Counted from the first letter of the stretch, positions 1 to 10,095 are shown. The stretch is DNA of 64,000 nucleotides from Tomocerus qinae (GCA_020055645.1 CM034546.1:134561875-134625874); one strand, 5' to 3'. The notes: generated by a model from the sequence alone, not told the origin. Made by a program: numbers and translations.

Positions 1-576
1 AGGATAAAGAATGGAATGAATTTTTTGTAAACAAATAATACCAACGGGAAAAATTTCAAAAGTGATCATCAAATATTTTATATCATTAGCAGGATCAAAG
101 AAAAGTTTGCAAATATTTGGATCTTCAAATAAAGGTTTAAGATGGGAGATTACAAAGGAATGTAAAGGATAAGGATCGAAAATAAAATCAAAAAATTTTG
201 TAGAAATAGAAATGAGTGCAAGTTGACCAAGATACGATTTGTCGGTATGATGTTCAAAGTCAAACGATATTATAGTCTGTTTTTTGAGGTGGTCAATCAT
301 ACTAATAGCTGTCGGTAATTCTGTGACGTAAATTAATTTTATGTTAGGGTCCCTTGATGTTTCTGGAACCGTAGGTAGTGCCAAATAATTCGGCACACGC
401 CACGATTTAACAGCTGCTGTGTTAGGAAGAATCGCCCAAGGAAATTTTGTCCATTTATTTCGTTTTTTAGCGGCTTCCAAAACAAGAGGATAGTCATCTT
501 GAGGTCTTTGTTTTTGGACACCGAAACTGGCTGCGATTTCTTCAATTTGCTTTTTAGTATACTGTTGTTTTGACAT
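1..576 (-). CDS. DEDDy 3'-5' exonuclease, Rrp6/EXOSC10-like (partial, runs off the window)
   Basis: An ATG at 574-576 opens 192 codons with no stop before the left edge. Residues 105-110 read FDFEHH, which gives the Exo I pair D106 and E108. They are followed by a serine/leucine-rich strand (KSYLGQLALISIST) and by KLFFDPANDIKYL, which gives the Exo II Asp (about D165). This order and spacing match the RNase-D/Rrp6 family (RNA 3' trimming, nuclear exosome). Exo III and any HRDC domain would lie beyond the window. The start is only 129 bp downstream of the gypsy pol stop on the same strand, and no LTR or polypurine tract is visible between them. It is therefore either a third reading frame of the retroelement or a host gene next to an element that lost its 3' end. 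Motif identification is firm; ownership is not. Confidence 0.7.
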   Translation of the reverse strand, partial: MSKQQYTKKQIEEIAASFGVQKQRPQDDYPLVLEAAKKRNKWTKFPWAILPNTAAVKSWRVPNYLALPTVPETSRDPNIKLIYVTELPTAISMIDHLKKQTIISFDFEHHTDKSYLGQLALISISTKFFDFIFDPYPLHSFVISHLKPLFEDPNICKLFFDPANDIKYLMITFEIFPVGIICLQKIHSILYP

Positions 577-704
577 ACTAAATGACTGTGAGACAAAAAT
601 ATTTTAATTAGCCAATTGAAACTTAATCTATAGAAGAATTATTATTAGTATTATATACAAAATGTTAGTACGGAGACGAACGCATAAATAAATAAGGAAA
701 GGAA

Positions 705-3700
705 TTATGTAGCCTTCCCAAGGTGAATATTTCGGTAATTTGGACGGGATATGTTCCTTTTAGGTCTAGAAGAGAGTGTATTAGTATTATTAATTTTTTC
801 TTTAGCGTAATGAATAGGAGAAGGTTGTGGTAGGAGGTAAGGAGTAGATTTGGATATTTCGTGAAAGGGTTTGATATCATTTACATGATAAATACCTGAA
901 GGTTTTATGTTTGGTATTCTGTGAACTTCAAACGTTACTGGAGTCACCTCTCTAACAATATTATATGGTCCTAACCACTTTTTGGTAAATTTTTTCATCA
1001 CACCTTCTTCTTTATTTGACACTTCAAAATTTCTAATCAAAACTCTGTCTCCAATTTTATATTTAACTTCCCTATGACTATTATCATAATTTAATTTAGA
1101 CTTTAAATGTTCAGAAATAATATTACTTCGTACAAAATCAATTAATTCAGTAAGTTTACTTGGTAAATCAGAAATTGGATCCTGTGAGGAATGGGATTGT
1201 AATTCTCTGTCAATTGGCAAAGGGATTTCACGACCAAGGTTTAACAATGCTGGTGTCACCCCTGTACCTTGATTAATTGTAGTTCTAAGAGCCAAACCGA
1301 ACTTTTGCAAGTGTTTGTCCCAAGACTTGTGATTGTTATCGACAAAAATAGATATTAAACGTTTTATTTCCTGGTTAGTCCGCTCAACTCGATTTGCCTG
1401 TGGATGATAAAGACTAACGAATTTTTGATTAACTTTCCACTGTTTACATAATGTACTCATAATTTTGGAAATAAATTGAGTTCCATTATCGGAGATAATG
1501 TTCTTGACTGTGCCAAAGCGGCAAAAAATATTGTCCTCAATTGTATCTGCAATTGTTTTAGCTTTTGCATTTTTAATAGGAAAAAGTTCTACCCATTTTG
1601 ATAAGGTATCAATAATTACTAGAATAAATGTATTGCGTTTTTTGTCAGTTGGGAGGAGTGGACCCATCAAATCGACAGAAATTGTTTCAAAAACTTTGGA
1701 AGGAGGTTGTGAGAAACCCAATAAACCTGGTTTAGGTAACCTAACAGATTTATATTCTTGGCATTTCGTACAAGCCTGTACATAGGAACGAACATCCTTG
1801 TTCATTCCGTGCCAGAAAAATCGACGTTTTATAGCTGCAAGAGTTTTATTAACTCCCCAATGCCCTGCTTCAGGCGCATCGTGTAAAATATTCAAAACTA
1901 CAGAAATTAAAGATTTAGGTAATACTATAACCATATCAACCATACTATTATTTATATTATCTTGGGAGGTCAGAAGGTCATTCCTATCCCTATTTATGCG
2001 AGAGGACTGCTGCCTGCTGCATTCGCCTACGAGGGGGGTAACCGCTGTAGGACTTTCTATACATTGTGCGAGAGACTTTGAGTCAGCTGCACTACCTGTG
2101 AGAGTTTTTTGAACTGCTACAGGATTTTCATTAAAAGCCAAATGATTCGGCTTTCCATTACTTTCCTTACTATTTACAATTCTATACAAAATACCACTCT
2201 TAACCGCGTACATTTTATCGTGAGAGACTATATTTAATTTTCCTATTTCATTTTGTTTTGCATAATTAGTAAGTTGTAAAATTAACTGATAAATTTCTCT
2301 ATCGTTATATTGTTCAACTTTGATTTTTTCTAAAGATGGACCATAATATGCAAGCATGAATGCGAACATTTCTGGTCTTGTAACTTCTAAATAATCTACA
2401 TCATCGTCAATTCGTTCAGGAGGAGAACGTGACAAAAGATCTGCAGGAATGTTAAGTTTACCTGGGATAAATGATATAGACATTTCCATATCAGACATTT
2501 CATGTTTCCATCTAGCTAGCTTAGGATGCTTTTTTGACATTTTATCTAAATAATTCAATGGTAAATTATCAGTTTGGACGTTAACTTTCTCACCCCATAT
2601 GAAGGGTTTAAATTGATTCAGAGCCCATCTGATAGCTAAGCATTCACGTTCAAAAACATTTAACTTAGCTTCTCCTGGTTTGAGTAACCGACTAATGAAG
2701 TAAATAGGGCGTTCTTTGTCATTGACAAACTGTAATAGTACAGCAGCAATTCCAATGTCACTGGCATCTGTGCGAACGACAATTGGAAAGTTATAATCTA
2801 AACCATACAATGCAACATCCTCTTGCATTGCTAATTTAAGATCATCGAATGCTTTTTGTTGCCTATCTGTCCATGCCCAGATTCTATTTTTACGGAATAA
2901 TTCATACAAAGGTGCAGCTAATTCAGCAAAATGGAGTATAAAAGTGGAATAATAATTACAAAGTCCAAGAAATCTCTGAACGTCCTTCACACACTTAGGT
3001 TTCGGAAAATTGGAAATAGCGTCGCATTTGGTTTTAAGCTTATGAATGCCGTCCTGTGTGACTCTAACGCCCAGATAGGTTATTTCTCTCACAAAAAATT
3101 CGCATTTCTCCAGAACTACGTAAAGATTTGCTTCAGCTAACCTCTGACAGACTTTCTGTAAATGAATAACATGTTGTTCTTTAGTATCCGAAAAAATCAA
3201 AATATCATCTAAGTACAGACACACAAATTGATTAATGTAGCCGTCTAATACTCGATTCATAAGCGTAGCAAAAGTTTGTGGGGCCCCTTTGAGACCAAAA
3301 GGCATCACGGTCCACTGGAATAAGCCAAAATCAGTAATAAATGCTGTTTTTTCAATGCTATCGGGATGTAATAAAACTTGCCAAAAAGCATTCTTTAAAT
3401 CAATAATCGTAAACCAACCGCCTGTGGGTAAAATTCTTAAAATTTTGTAACAGTTATGCATAGGCGTAGCTTTATCAGCAGTAATTTTATTTAACTGTAC
3501 ATAATCAATTACTAGTCGGTAGTCACCCGTTTTCTTTGGAATTAGAAAACAAGGAAATGCCCAAGGACTGGTTGAAGGTTCAATTAATTTTAATTTCAAT
3601 AAACGATCTAATTCCCGTTTCAGAATTTCCCTACGCTCTCTACCTAGAACGTAAGATTTTGTTCTAATAGGAGTATCAGGACAATCAATGTAATGATAAG

Positions 3701-4247
3701 CTTTATTAGTAACGCTATGTTCATGTTTATCTCTAAATACTGTTGGAAAGTTTTTAATTAAATTAGCAATTATTTCATTCTTTTCAGAAATCTCAATAAT
3801 GTTAGGCATAGTAAGTTGTAAAACAAAATTCACACTATTAGAAGTCAGTGGAAACTTTTCACTGTCATTGTCGTCAAAATGAAATTGATTATTCTTTAGA
3901 TCAGGAATAATACCATTCGAAATAATGATATCGGCTCCAATGAGACAATCTACAGGAAGAGATTTCATTACATGAAAATTGTGAACTATTTTACGATTTC
4001 CCAAAATTAAAGGTATTTTTACATTTCCAATAGGATGTATTATTGAGCTATCTGCTAATGTAAGTGGAAAAGGATTGTAAGAAATATTTTGTTTGTAATA
4101 TTTAGCTAAGTTTTCAGAAACGACTGATTCAGCTGCAGTATCAATTACAGCACTGAATCGTAAATCATTTACGTAGGTAGTAACAATAGGAACTGAACTA
4201 ATTTTTAAATTGCTATTTAACGTAGGCATCAAGAAAGAGTATAGCAA
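705..4247 (-). CDS. pol: Retrotransposon Pol: protease, reverse transcriptase, RNase H, integrase
   Basis: About 1180 residues, read as a -1 frameshift product of gag. The frame is open from 4274, and the first ATG is six codons inside the coordinates given. Domains: aspartic protease with DTA at about 36-38 and an LIGAD element near 102-106; RT about 200-380 with catalytic YLDD at 345-348; RNase H about 485-600 (D494, E534, D560); integrase zinc finger HHCC about 789-829; core D859, D920, E955; and a C-terminal chromo-like region with GDRVL. All domains are collinear and uninterrupted. One oddity is that the second Asp and the Glu of the integrase are 34 residues apart instead of the usual 35. 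Residues about 705-770 form a low-similarity linker. Confidence 0.9.
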   Translation of the reverse strand: MLYSFLMPTLNSNLKISSVPIVTTYVNDLRFSAVIDTAAESVVSENLAKYYKQNISYNPFPLTLADSSIIHPIGNVKIPLILGNRKIVHNFHVMKSLPVDCLIGADIIISNGIIPDLKNNQFHFDDNDSEKFPLTSNSVNFVLQLTMPNIIEISEKNEIIANLIKNFPTVFRDKHEHSVTNKAYHYIDCPDTPIRTKSYVLGRERREILKRELDRLLKLKLIEPSTSPWAFPCFLIPKKTGDYRLVIDYVQLNKITADKATPMHNCYKILRILPTGGWFTIIDLKNAFWQVLLHPDSIEKTAFITDFGLFQWTVMPFGLKGAPQTFATLMNRVLDGYINQFVCLYLDDILIFSDTKEQHVIHLQKVCQRLAEANLYVVLEKCEFFVREITYLGVRVTQDGIHKLKTKCDAISNFPKPKCVKDVQRFLGLCNYYSTFILHFAELAAPLYELFRKNRIWAWTDRQQKAFDDLKLAMQEDVALYGLDYNFPIVVRTDASDIGIAAVLLQFVNDKERPIYFISRLLKPGEAKLNVFERECLAIRWALNQFKPFIWGEKVNVQTDNLPLNYLDKMSKKHPKLARWKHEMSDMEMSISFIPGKLNIPADLLSRSPPERIDDDVDYLEVTRPEMFAFMLAYYGPSLEKIKVEQYNDREIYQLILQLTNYAKQNEIGKLNIVSHDKMYAVKSGILYRIVNSKESNGKPNHLAFNENPVAVQKTLTGSAADSKSLAQCIESPTAVTPLVGECSRQQSSRINRDRNDLLTSQDNINNSMVDMVIVLPKSLISVVLNILHDAPEAGHWGVNKTLAAIKRRFFWHGMNKDVRSYVQACTKCQEYKSVRLPKPGLLGFSQPPSKVFETISVDLMGPLLPTDKKRNTFILVIIDTLSKWVELFPIKNAKAKTIADTIEDNIFCRFGTVKNIISDNGTQFISKIMSTLCKQWKVNQKFVSLYHPQANRVERTNQEIKRLISIFVDNNHKSWDKHLQKFGLALRTTINQGTGVTPALLNLGREIPLPIDRELQSHSSQDPISDLPSKLTELIDFVRSNIISEHLKSKLNYDNSHREVKYKIGDRVLIRNFEVSNKEEGVMKKFTKKWLGPYNIVREVTPVTFEVHRIPNIKPSGIYHVNDIKPFHEISKSTPYLLPQPSPIHYAKEKINNTNTLSSRPKRNISRPNYRNIHLGKAT

Positions 4248-4274
4248 ATCTCCTTCTTGCCTTATTGGTTTAAA
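4210..4274 (-). promoter_or_regulatory. Programmed -1 ribosomal frameshift signal with H-type pseudoknot
   Basis: RNA UUUAAAC at 4274-4268 lies in the gag frame as U UUA AAC, two codons before the gag stop. A -1 slip enters exactly the pol frame, which opens at this point because a TAA lies just upstream in that frame. After an 8-nt spacer comes a 10-bp stem (4259-4250 with 4239-4230, one G-U). Seven loop bases (4247-4241) are perfectly complementary to 4216-4210. That gives stem 2, with a 2-nt loop 1, one unpaired A between the stems and a 13-nt loop 3. This geometry matches known coronavirus- and MMTV-type frameshift pseudoknots. Confidence 0.8.
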
Positions 4275-5827
4275 TTAGATTGATCAATACCTGATTCAGA
4301 ATGATTTTGTTGGATAGAATCGTCGGGAGGTGGAATTTGGTCTTGATTAGATGACCAAATGTTTCGGTCATCTGCCATGAGTGGCATAGCCATACCACGT
4401 TGATTTGAAGAGTTCCTGGAGTAGTATCCAGAGTTGTTTCCGTTTTTTCTCCATCTATCGTTGTTTCCCCCTTGAGAATTTTGTTGTCTAGATGTCGAGG
4501 AGGAATGAGCACCACGATTGGAATTCTGTTGATAAGATTGACGATTAGAATTGCCATCATAATTATTATTACTGTTTCTGTCATAATTGCTGTTCTGGAA
4601 GCTGCGAGAATTATTTGCATTAGGATTATTTTGATTAGTATTAGGATTGCTTTGATTATTGTTAGTATTATTTTGATTGGAAGTATCAGAATTATTAGGA
4701 TTATAATTGTTACGATAGCCATTATTGTATGGTCGGTAGTTGTTGGATCTCCCTCTGTAGTTTCCTCTGTAGGGTCTATTTCCTCTGAAGTTAGACTGAT
4801 TATTTGATTGTTCTTTGTTTCTTTGTTCTGCTTCTTGCTTAGTGGCTGGTGGAAGACCGGACTTGTATCGCTCTTCGTCTTGTAGATTCTTCAAGGCTGA
4901 CTTTGCTGCTTGAATCAAATCGTCCGCAGTGAAATGCACAAGGTTACTTAAGGCCAGACGGAGTTTCGGTATGAGTCCATCTCTTGCCCTTGTGACGGAG
5001 ACGTCCATTGGTTCGTTAGGATTTATCTGCTGGGCCAAGGTGACCATGTCGTAGACATATGTCTCCACGGCTTCATTACATTGCTGTCGTCGTGTATGCA
5101 AAGTGCGCTGTCTCTCGTTTTGAATTGCTGGAGAATCGTACTTTGCATTGAAAAGGTCACGGAATTCTTCCCAAGTTCCAATGCTATGCTTGATGAGATC
5201 GTACCATTGCTTGTTTTCCTTCGCTAAAATGCTAGGAATCAAGTTAAACCAACGGTCACGGTCATAATGCTGTGCTCGAAGGTAAGTTTCAACGTCATCG
5301 AGATAGTGGTTTGCAGTGCTAGACTTAGAATTATAATAAGGAATTTTCATATTAGGATTAGGAGCATTAACAATAATTGGCCTGTTATGTAAATTTTGTG
5401 AAAAATGCTGTAGTGCAGGAGCAGCTGCATGTGCCTGTGGGTTACCAACAATACGGTTACCGCCCTCGGCATTTGCATCCAATGCAGCTTGTACTGTTTG
5501 TTGGATGTATCTCTGCAAAAGGTCACGTCTTTCCTCAGGAATATCATTTAGAATTTCTTGTGGAATTTCAGGATAGACCATGATTTGATTATTGATAGGA
5601 GAATTAGTAAAAGAACTATCAGAATGTTGAGGAGTATTATAAGGTGTGGAGTCAGGTTCGGTAAGTCTGTCGTCTACTATTTCTAAAGTAGCGTCTAGAT
5701 CAGGATTAGAATGTACTGTAGGAGTAGGTAAATTTTGTCGTGCCTGTGCTTGCCTTTGTTGTAACTCTAGCTCTTGTCTTTCCCTAATTTGATTACGGGA
5801 TTGTGCTCTTCTAATTCTGTCAGCCAT
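4262..5827 (-). CDS. gag: Retrotransposon Gag
   Basis: 521 residues from the ATG at 5825-5827. Residues 1-30 are Arg/Gln-rich. The middle (about 165-330) has the capsid-like retrotransposon gag fold with the WF...WEEF..LF..KY pattern followed by helices. The last 190 residues are Asn/Ser/Gly/Arg-rich with RG-type repeats and contain no CCHC zinc knuckle. RNA binding is therefore probably through the basic low-complexity tail. It forms the particle that packages element RNA. It ends in a TAA directly after the slippery site that gives access to pol. Confidence 0.85.
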   Translation of the reverse strand: MADRIRRAQSRNQIRERQELELQQRQAQARQNLPTPTVHSNPDLDATLEIVDDRLTEPDSTPYNTPQHSDSSFTNSPINNQIMVYPEIPQEILNDIPEERRDLLQRYIQQTVQAALDANAEGGNRIVGNPQAHAAAPALQHFSQNLHNRPIIVNAPNPNMKIPYYNSKSSTANHYLDDVETYLRAQHYDRDRWFNLIPSILAKENKQWYDLIKHSIGTWEEFRDLFNAKYDSPAIQNERQRTLHTRRQQCNEAVETYVYDMVTLAQQINPNEPMDVSVTRARDGLIPKLRLALSNLVHFTADDLIQAAKSALKNLQDEERYKSGLPPATKQEAEQRNKEQSNNQSNFRGNRPYRGNYRGRSNNYRPYNNGYRNNYNPNNSDTSNQNNTNNNQSNPNTNQNNPNANNSRSFQNSNYDRNSNNNYDGNSNRQSYQQNSNRGAHSSSTSRQQNSQGGNNDRWRKNGNNSGYYSRNSSNQRGMAMPLMADDRNIWSSNQDQIPPPDDSIQQNHSESGIDQSNLNQ

Positions 5828-6754
5828 ACAAGAAACGCCTTAAAAGTAATTAAAATGTTTCTATGTGGCTGCAGGATAATGATAATGACTGGCGACTTAA
5901 AGTCGTAAAAATAATTTGAATGAACACGAAAAGTTGATTTGAATTATTAAAGTAATGTAAAAGATTCGTAGTAATAGGATGTGTGGAATAGGTATGTTTC
6001 AGGAAATAGGACAATATCATCCATAAAAATTAGTATAGGTAAAATAGTGATAAACGCAATATGCATACCAAGCTGGGTAGTTGAAGATATTGAAATTATG
6101 TAGAATAGGTAATCCGATGGGAATGAACTTGTTTCTCGTTCTAGAAAAGTCCTTGTAGAGTGAGGCATGGAAGTAAGAAAGATGGCCGCCGGTTGTAGAA
6201 GGAACAGCCAAATTCTTCGGCTGTAACGATGTCCGGGGCGAATCAATACACAAAAATGAATTGTCTAAAAGTTTTTAATAAAATGATATTAGAATAGGTT
6301 AAGTTAATTTTTAGTTTTCGTTCACTCTTGTTTGCAGGTACTCTAATAAGGTAAGTGAAAAAAATTTGTAACCGTTCATGGAACAATAAATTAGAGTGGT
6401 AGACAATTCGCTGAAATTCTGTAAAAACAATCGCCGATTGAACAGAATTTCTACGCCTAGACAAATTTTATGTTCAGTGTAGGTGGCTGGTAATTGAGAT
6501 GGCTGTATTTTAATAAAGCCAGAACTTAGAAAATTTTCAGTAAAAATGTCCGCAATCGTGATAAGTTGCATAATATAGTAGTGAATATTATATTATACTG
6601 AACGATACTTTGTTACCAAACCAGAGCAGAAGGAAGAATACGACCAAATCTTGCAGAAGGTAAAGGTATCCAAAGTGTAGTAGATGGAGCCGGTCAGGAA
6701 TTTCACGTCACCCGTCTTCCAATTTGCGTCGAAATTTTGGCAAAACTGTGAAAG
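5828..6754 (-). other. Gypsy leader between primer site and gag
   Basis: About 930 nt. It holds short overlapping reading frames on the minus strand (for example 6017-6253 and 5947-6246) with no recognisable domain. It probably carries packaging and translation signals. I see no promoter-like or structured motif that I can support. Confidence 0.5.
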
Positions 6755-6768
6755 CACGTTGGGCGCCA
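6755..6768 (-). other. Primer-binding site, tRNA-Lys type
   Basis: The minus strand reads TGGCGCCCAACGTG. This is the classical 3'-terminal complement of tRNA-Lys used by gypsy-group elements and retroviruses. It lies one base from the proposed LTR end and fixes the orientation of the element. Confidence 0.85.
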
Positions 6769-6769
6769 C

Positions 6770-7202
6770 TGTTAGTGAGAAGGGTAGGCTACTATTTGCA
6801 AACCAGTCACTAAACAATAATATAAAGTCAACGGATGCGGTGTAAGCATGATTGCCGGTTCTCGGGGGATGAATTCTATAGTGCCACGATACAGTAATGC
6901 CAGTTCAACGCAATAATAGTTTATCTCACAGTTCAATTATTATTTAGCCAGATATTTGCACTCAAATAGATTCAATAAGAAATGATAAGTAGTAGTAGTA
7001 ACTGAAAGAATAATAATTAATAATCAAAGGTAATTGAAATAAGATTTGAAGGAATGGCGAAGCACGACAGGCAGACCACAACAAGTTGTCGTTGCAAGAG
7101 CGCGAGTAGAAGCACAATGTCCGATCAGTTGAAAGTTCTTCTTTCCTTACTGCCATAGCTCCTCCTCTCCTTCTCTCTCCTATCTACATCTTGCGCAGGC
7201 CA
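6770..7202 (-). repeat. 5' LTR of the gypsy element (right edge approximate)
   Basis: The low-coordinate edge is set by the primer-binding site: one base separates it from TGTTAGTGAG at 6770. The high edge must lie below about 7290, where the duplicated promoter region of the peptide genes begins. A CA at 7201-7202 gives a TG...CA element of about 433 bp. The second LTR is not in the window, so neither the right edge nor a target-site duplication can be confirmed. Confidence 0.5.
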
Positions 7203-7661
7203 TATGTTACGGCCTAATATATATTTATAATTTATTCCGTATGTTTTGCCACGCATTTATAATTTGGAGATCAGAGATTTGGCTCAGTGTCGTCTGATTA
7301 TCGGCTGTTGAAATAAAGTCCTTTTTTAAATGGTCAATAAAATCGGCAAATTTTCATATCATATGGGCCCCTCCTTAATAACTGCCCAGCCACAAACAAA
7401 ATATTAAAATAGTAATTGTTTTAGTGTAACCAAATCGCAATTTCTTAGTATACCTTATCTGCTTACAATCACCTATTTATAAGTCAAACTTTCATAACCA
7501 TGATTACTAATTACCTACAAGACATGAGAAAATTAAAAAAGAGCAGCTAGGAGAAATTGTTTTATTATAGGGCTTACAAGGCTACAAGTACTACAATCCC
7601 TATTCCTTGTATGTTCAACAAACTGTGGTATTGTTTTAAGTGACACCCAAATCACATTTTC

Positions 7662-7760
7662 GCGGAAATACGGACCACAAATATCGTGGGCGTGGGAGTT
7701 GATACCGCCAAACCTGCCACCGCTTAATAGGACGCACCTTTAGTTGGCATTCATATAAAA
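7662..7760 (+). promoter_or_regulatory. Conserved promoter block and TATA box of peptide gene 1
   Basis: About 95 bp that are nearly identical to 9971-10070, including GGAAATACGGACCACAAAT and GTGGGCGTGGGAGTTGA, ending in TATAAAA at 7754-7760. In the second copy the TATA box is 30 bp from a TCAGT initiator. Here 11 extra bases move TCAGT to about 41 bp away, which may shift the start site or weaken transcription. Confidence 0.6.
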
Positions 7761-7831
7761 AAGGTAGTTACCTCCTCCTATTTACTTAGTCTTCAGTTTT
7801 TGTTCAGATAACTCATCGATTGATTGTCAGA

Positions 7832-8385
7832 ATGGATTTTTTCAAAATATCCCGATTTTCATTTTTGGTCTACTTTCTTTTTGTTGTTTTACTTTTAGCC
7901 AACATCTCTGAAGCTCGAAGGAGTAAGTCAATCTATTTTAATTTGCATACAATTTCAATGCTGTAGTCTTTACTGTACCTAAGTTTATTATTTTGAAATT
8001 GTTTTTAGAAAAATCCAATAAATTAGTTAAAGCCGCTTTGGTAGGCGGCGGTGGATATACGGCTTATAGGTTGGGAAAAAAACGATTTGGAAGCAAAAAG
8101 AGAAAGTATAGTTACAGTGGCCGATATTCTGGATACGGAGGAATGGATGGCGACGGCTATGGAAGTAATTCTGGCTACAGAAGTAATTCTGGCTATGGAA
8201 GAAATTCTGGCTACGGAAGAAACAATCCCTTTGGTGGGTATTATGGTTACGGGGAAAATAGTGCTTATGGAGGATATCCTGGCTACGGTGAAAATAGTGC
8301 TTATGGCGGGTACTCTGGCTATGGAGGCAACGGCTACAGTAACCGCCGTTCTTACGGTGGTTCCCGTTACTCTATGTACCAATGA
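7832..8385 (+). CDS. Secreted Gly/Tyr/Ser-rich peptide (copy 1)
   Basis: Two exons, 7832-7922 and 8009-8385, phase 1, with donor GTAAGT and acceptor TTTTTAG. Exon 1 is a signal peptide (MDFFKISRFSFLVYF..., cleavage near ISEA|RR). The mature part begins with a Lys-rich stretch (KKSNKLVKAALVGGGG), then a basic KKRFGSKKRK segment. About 80 residues of irregular SGYG/NSGYG/GENSAYGGY repeats follow. It lacks cysteines and known domains. Similar composition is found in cuticle or adhesive glycine-rich proteins and in some nematode and arthropod antimicrobial peptides, so the function is not determined. It is paired with the paralog at 10130. Confidence 0.75.
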
Positions 8386-9970
8386 TAATTTTGGTCATCC
8401 TGAAACTGAAATGTTTTAATGGGGATCACTAAATATATTACAATTGCATATTATATGTATGTATGGATTATTATGTTATTCACGTTATTATATTATTCAT
8501 TGTTTTGATTGTTGTTGATGAATATTGTTTTTACAATATTCATCATGTTATTTATGTTAAACGCAAATAGGAATACTAATAAACATTTTAGTAATATGAC
8601 ATATTATTGTTATACCTATCCTAAAAATTGCATTATACTAATCATAGAGCAGAACTATTAAATTAATTAAAATTGTTAAAATGAGGTTTATCAATAGTAG
8701 AAGAGCTAATAATAAGGAATAAAATATGCTTTGACCTTCTTTTGATATTTAGAGAGTTTTTTGTTCATCAAAATCAACCTAACCGTAACAAAGTTACTGC
8801 GTCTACCACAATGTTCATTGTTCACGGTATTCTTTTGTGTCTGCATTTCTAGTGAGTGAATTAGAATTAGTTTTTACTCGTGTTATACTACTCATACTAA
8901 AATAAATACTAGTTATTATAATATTAGTAGTACATACCAAGATAATTTCCTAAGAGATGTAATTGGGACTGGGATGAGGTAGGCTGGAAGTCTAAGCAAA
9001 ACAAATGCAATTTTTTTCTTATCTTATTTCCATATTTCCAGGGCTACTGCCCCTTTCTCATCCTTGGTTTACTAACACCCATTTAGTGGTATTTGACATT
9101 GCTAAGCATTTGGCCAGAATTTCAATAAAACTTTAGTATGGTTTTAGTTTTAATTGTGTTATTTAATTCATTGACTAGACTCATTTATATCCCAATAATA
9201 TTTCCAAGGTGCAAATAACACCTGTTTCCAAGTTCTACTGCAAATTTAGTCCATAACATGGGCATATAAAAAGAAGTAGTATCTTTGATGTACTATATGC
9301 CAATAATGAAAACGTTATAAGTCTAATTTCCTGAGAGATTCTTCAATTACGTGAGTAAAAATAAACACTCTCATTGCATAAGATGACAAAATAAGCTTCG
9401 ATTGTTGATACTGTTTGGGTCATTTACTTAATTTAACTGTTAAATTACATTACATTATGAAATCTTGAAATCCACAGGTTTAGAAGGCAATAAACATACA
9501 ATGGTATTTGCTATTCATTTCTAATTTAAAAATATCATTTTCAATGTTAAACTCTACTGTAAATGTATATGGGTTTTACATTTTCATCTAGAGCCGCTGT
9601 GATGTAGCTGCTTATCGGAGGGTATTGCATTACTGATAATCGGCAGTTGAAATAAAGTTACTCCCTACACTATCAATAAAATAGGCGTATTTTCATAGTA
9701 TAATGTTGGCTCCTCATTAATAACAATCTAACCGCGAAAAGTATAACAAGTACTAAATAATAGTCGTTTTAGTGTAATCAAAGTTTATATACTTTATCTA
9801 CTTACAGTTATCAATATATAAATTAAACTTTCTTAACCATAATTATTAATTATCCTAAAGAGACGAGGAAATTGGACAGTTAGCATAAATTTTTTATTAG
9901 GGCTTGTAATGTTATAAGTACTACAGTCCTACTTCTATACTCTTTTAAGTTACACCCAAGTCACAGTTTC

Positions 9971-10095
9971 ACGGAAATACGGACCACAAATTTCGTGGGC
10001 GTGGGAGTTGACACCACCAAAGTTGTCCCCACTTAATAAGACGCGCCTTCAATTGACATTCATATAAAAAGGTAGGTACCCACTTAGTCTTCAGT
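9971..10095 (+). promoter_or_regulatory. Conserved promoter block, TATA box and initiator of peptide gene 2
   Basis: This block corresponds to 7662-7760. TATAAAAA is at 10063-10070 and an arthropod-type initiator TCAGT at 10091-10095, with the A 30 bp from the start of the TATA box. Strong conservation of about 95 bp upstream compared with the surrounding spacer suggests shared regulatory sites. Confidence 0.65.

Larger units (their letters stand above)
600..7202 (-). mobile_element. Ty3/gypsy LTR retrotransposon, 3' end not resolved
   Basis: In minus-strand order: LTR (about 7202-6770), a primer-binding site complementary to tRNA-Lys, a leader of about 930 nt, gag (5827-4262), a -1 frameshift site, and pol with protease, RT, RNase H and integrase. 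Gag and pol are uninterrupted over 5.1 kb, so insertion is fairly recent. No 3' LTR is found down to position 1. The left limit given here is only the end of pol plus the spacer. The exonuclease frame at 1-576 may belong to the element. Confidence 0.85.

Noticed and set aside
1498..2112. Plus-strand frames opposite pol
   Set aside because: Antisense shadows of the conserved integrase and linker.
4270..4807. Open frames overlapping the 3' part of gag on both strands
   Set aside because: They arise from the Asn-rich (AAT/AAC) repeats of gag read in other frames and have no domain.
5947..6253. Small hydrophobic frames in the gypsy leader as an env or regulatory gene
   Set aside because: Two overlapping frames, no signal peptide with a conserved pattern, and a position between the primer site and gag where coding is unusual.
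8023..8419. Open frames overlapping the Gly/Tyr repeats of peptide gene 1 (opposite strand and shifted frame)
   Set aside because: Shadows of the repetitive GGN/TAY codons. The spliced frame with a signal peptide explains the locus.
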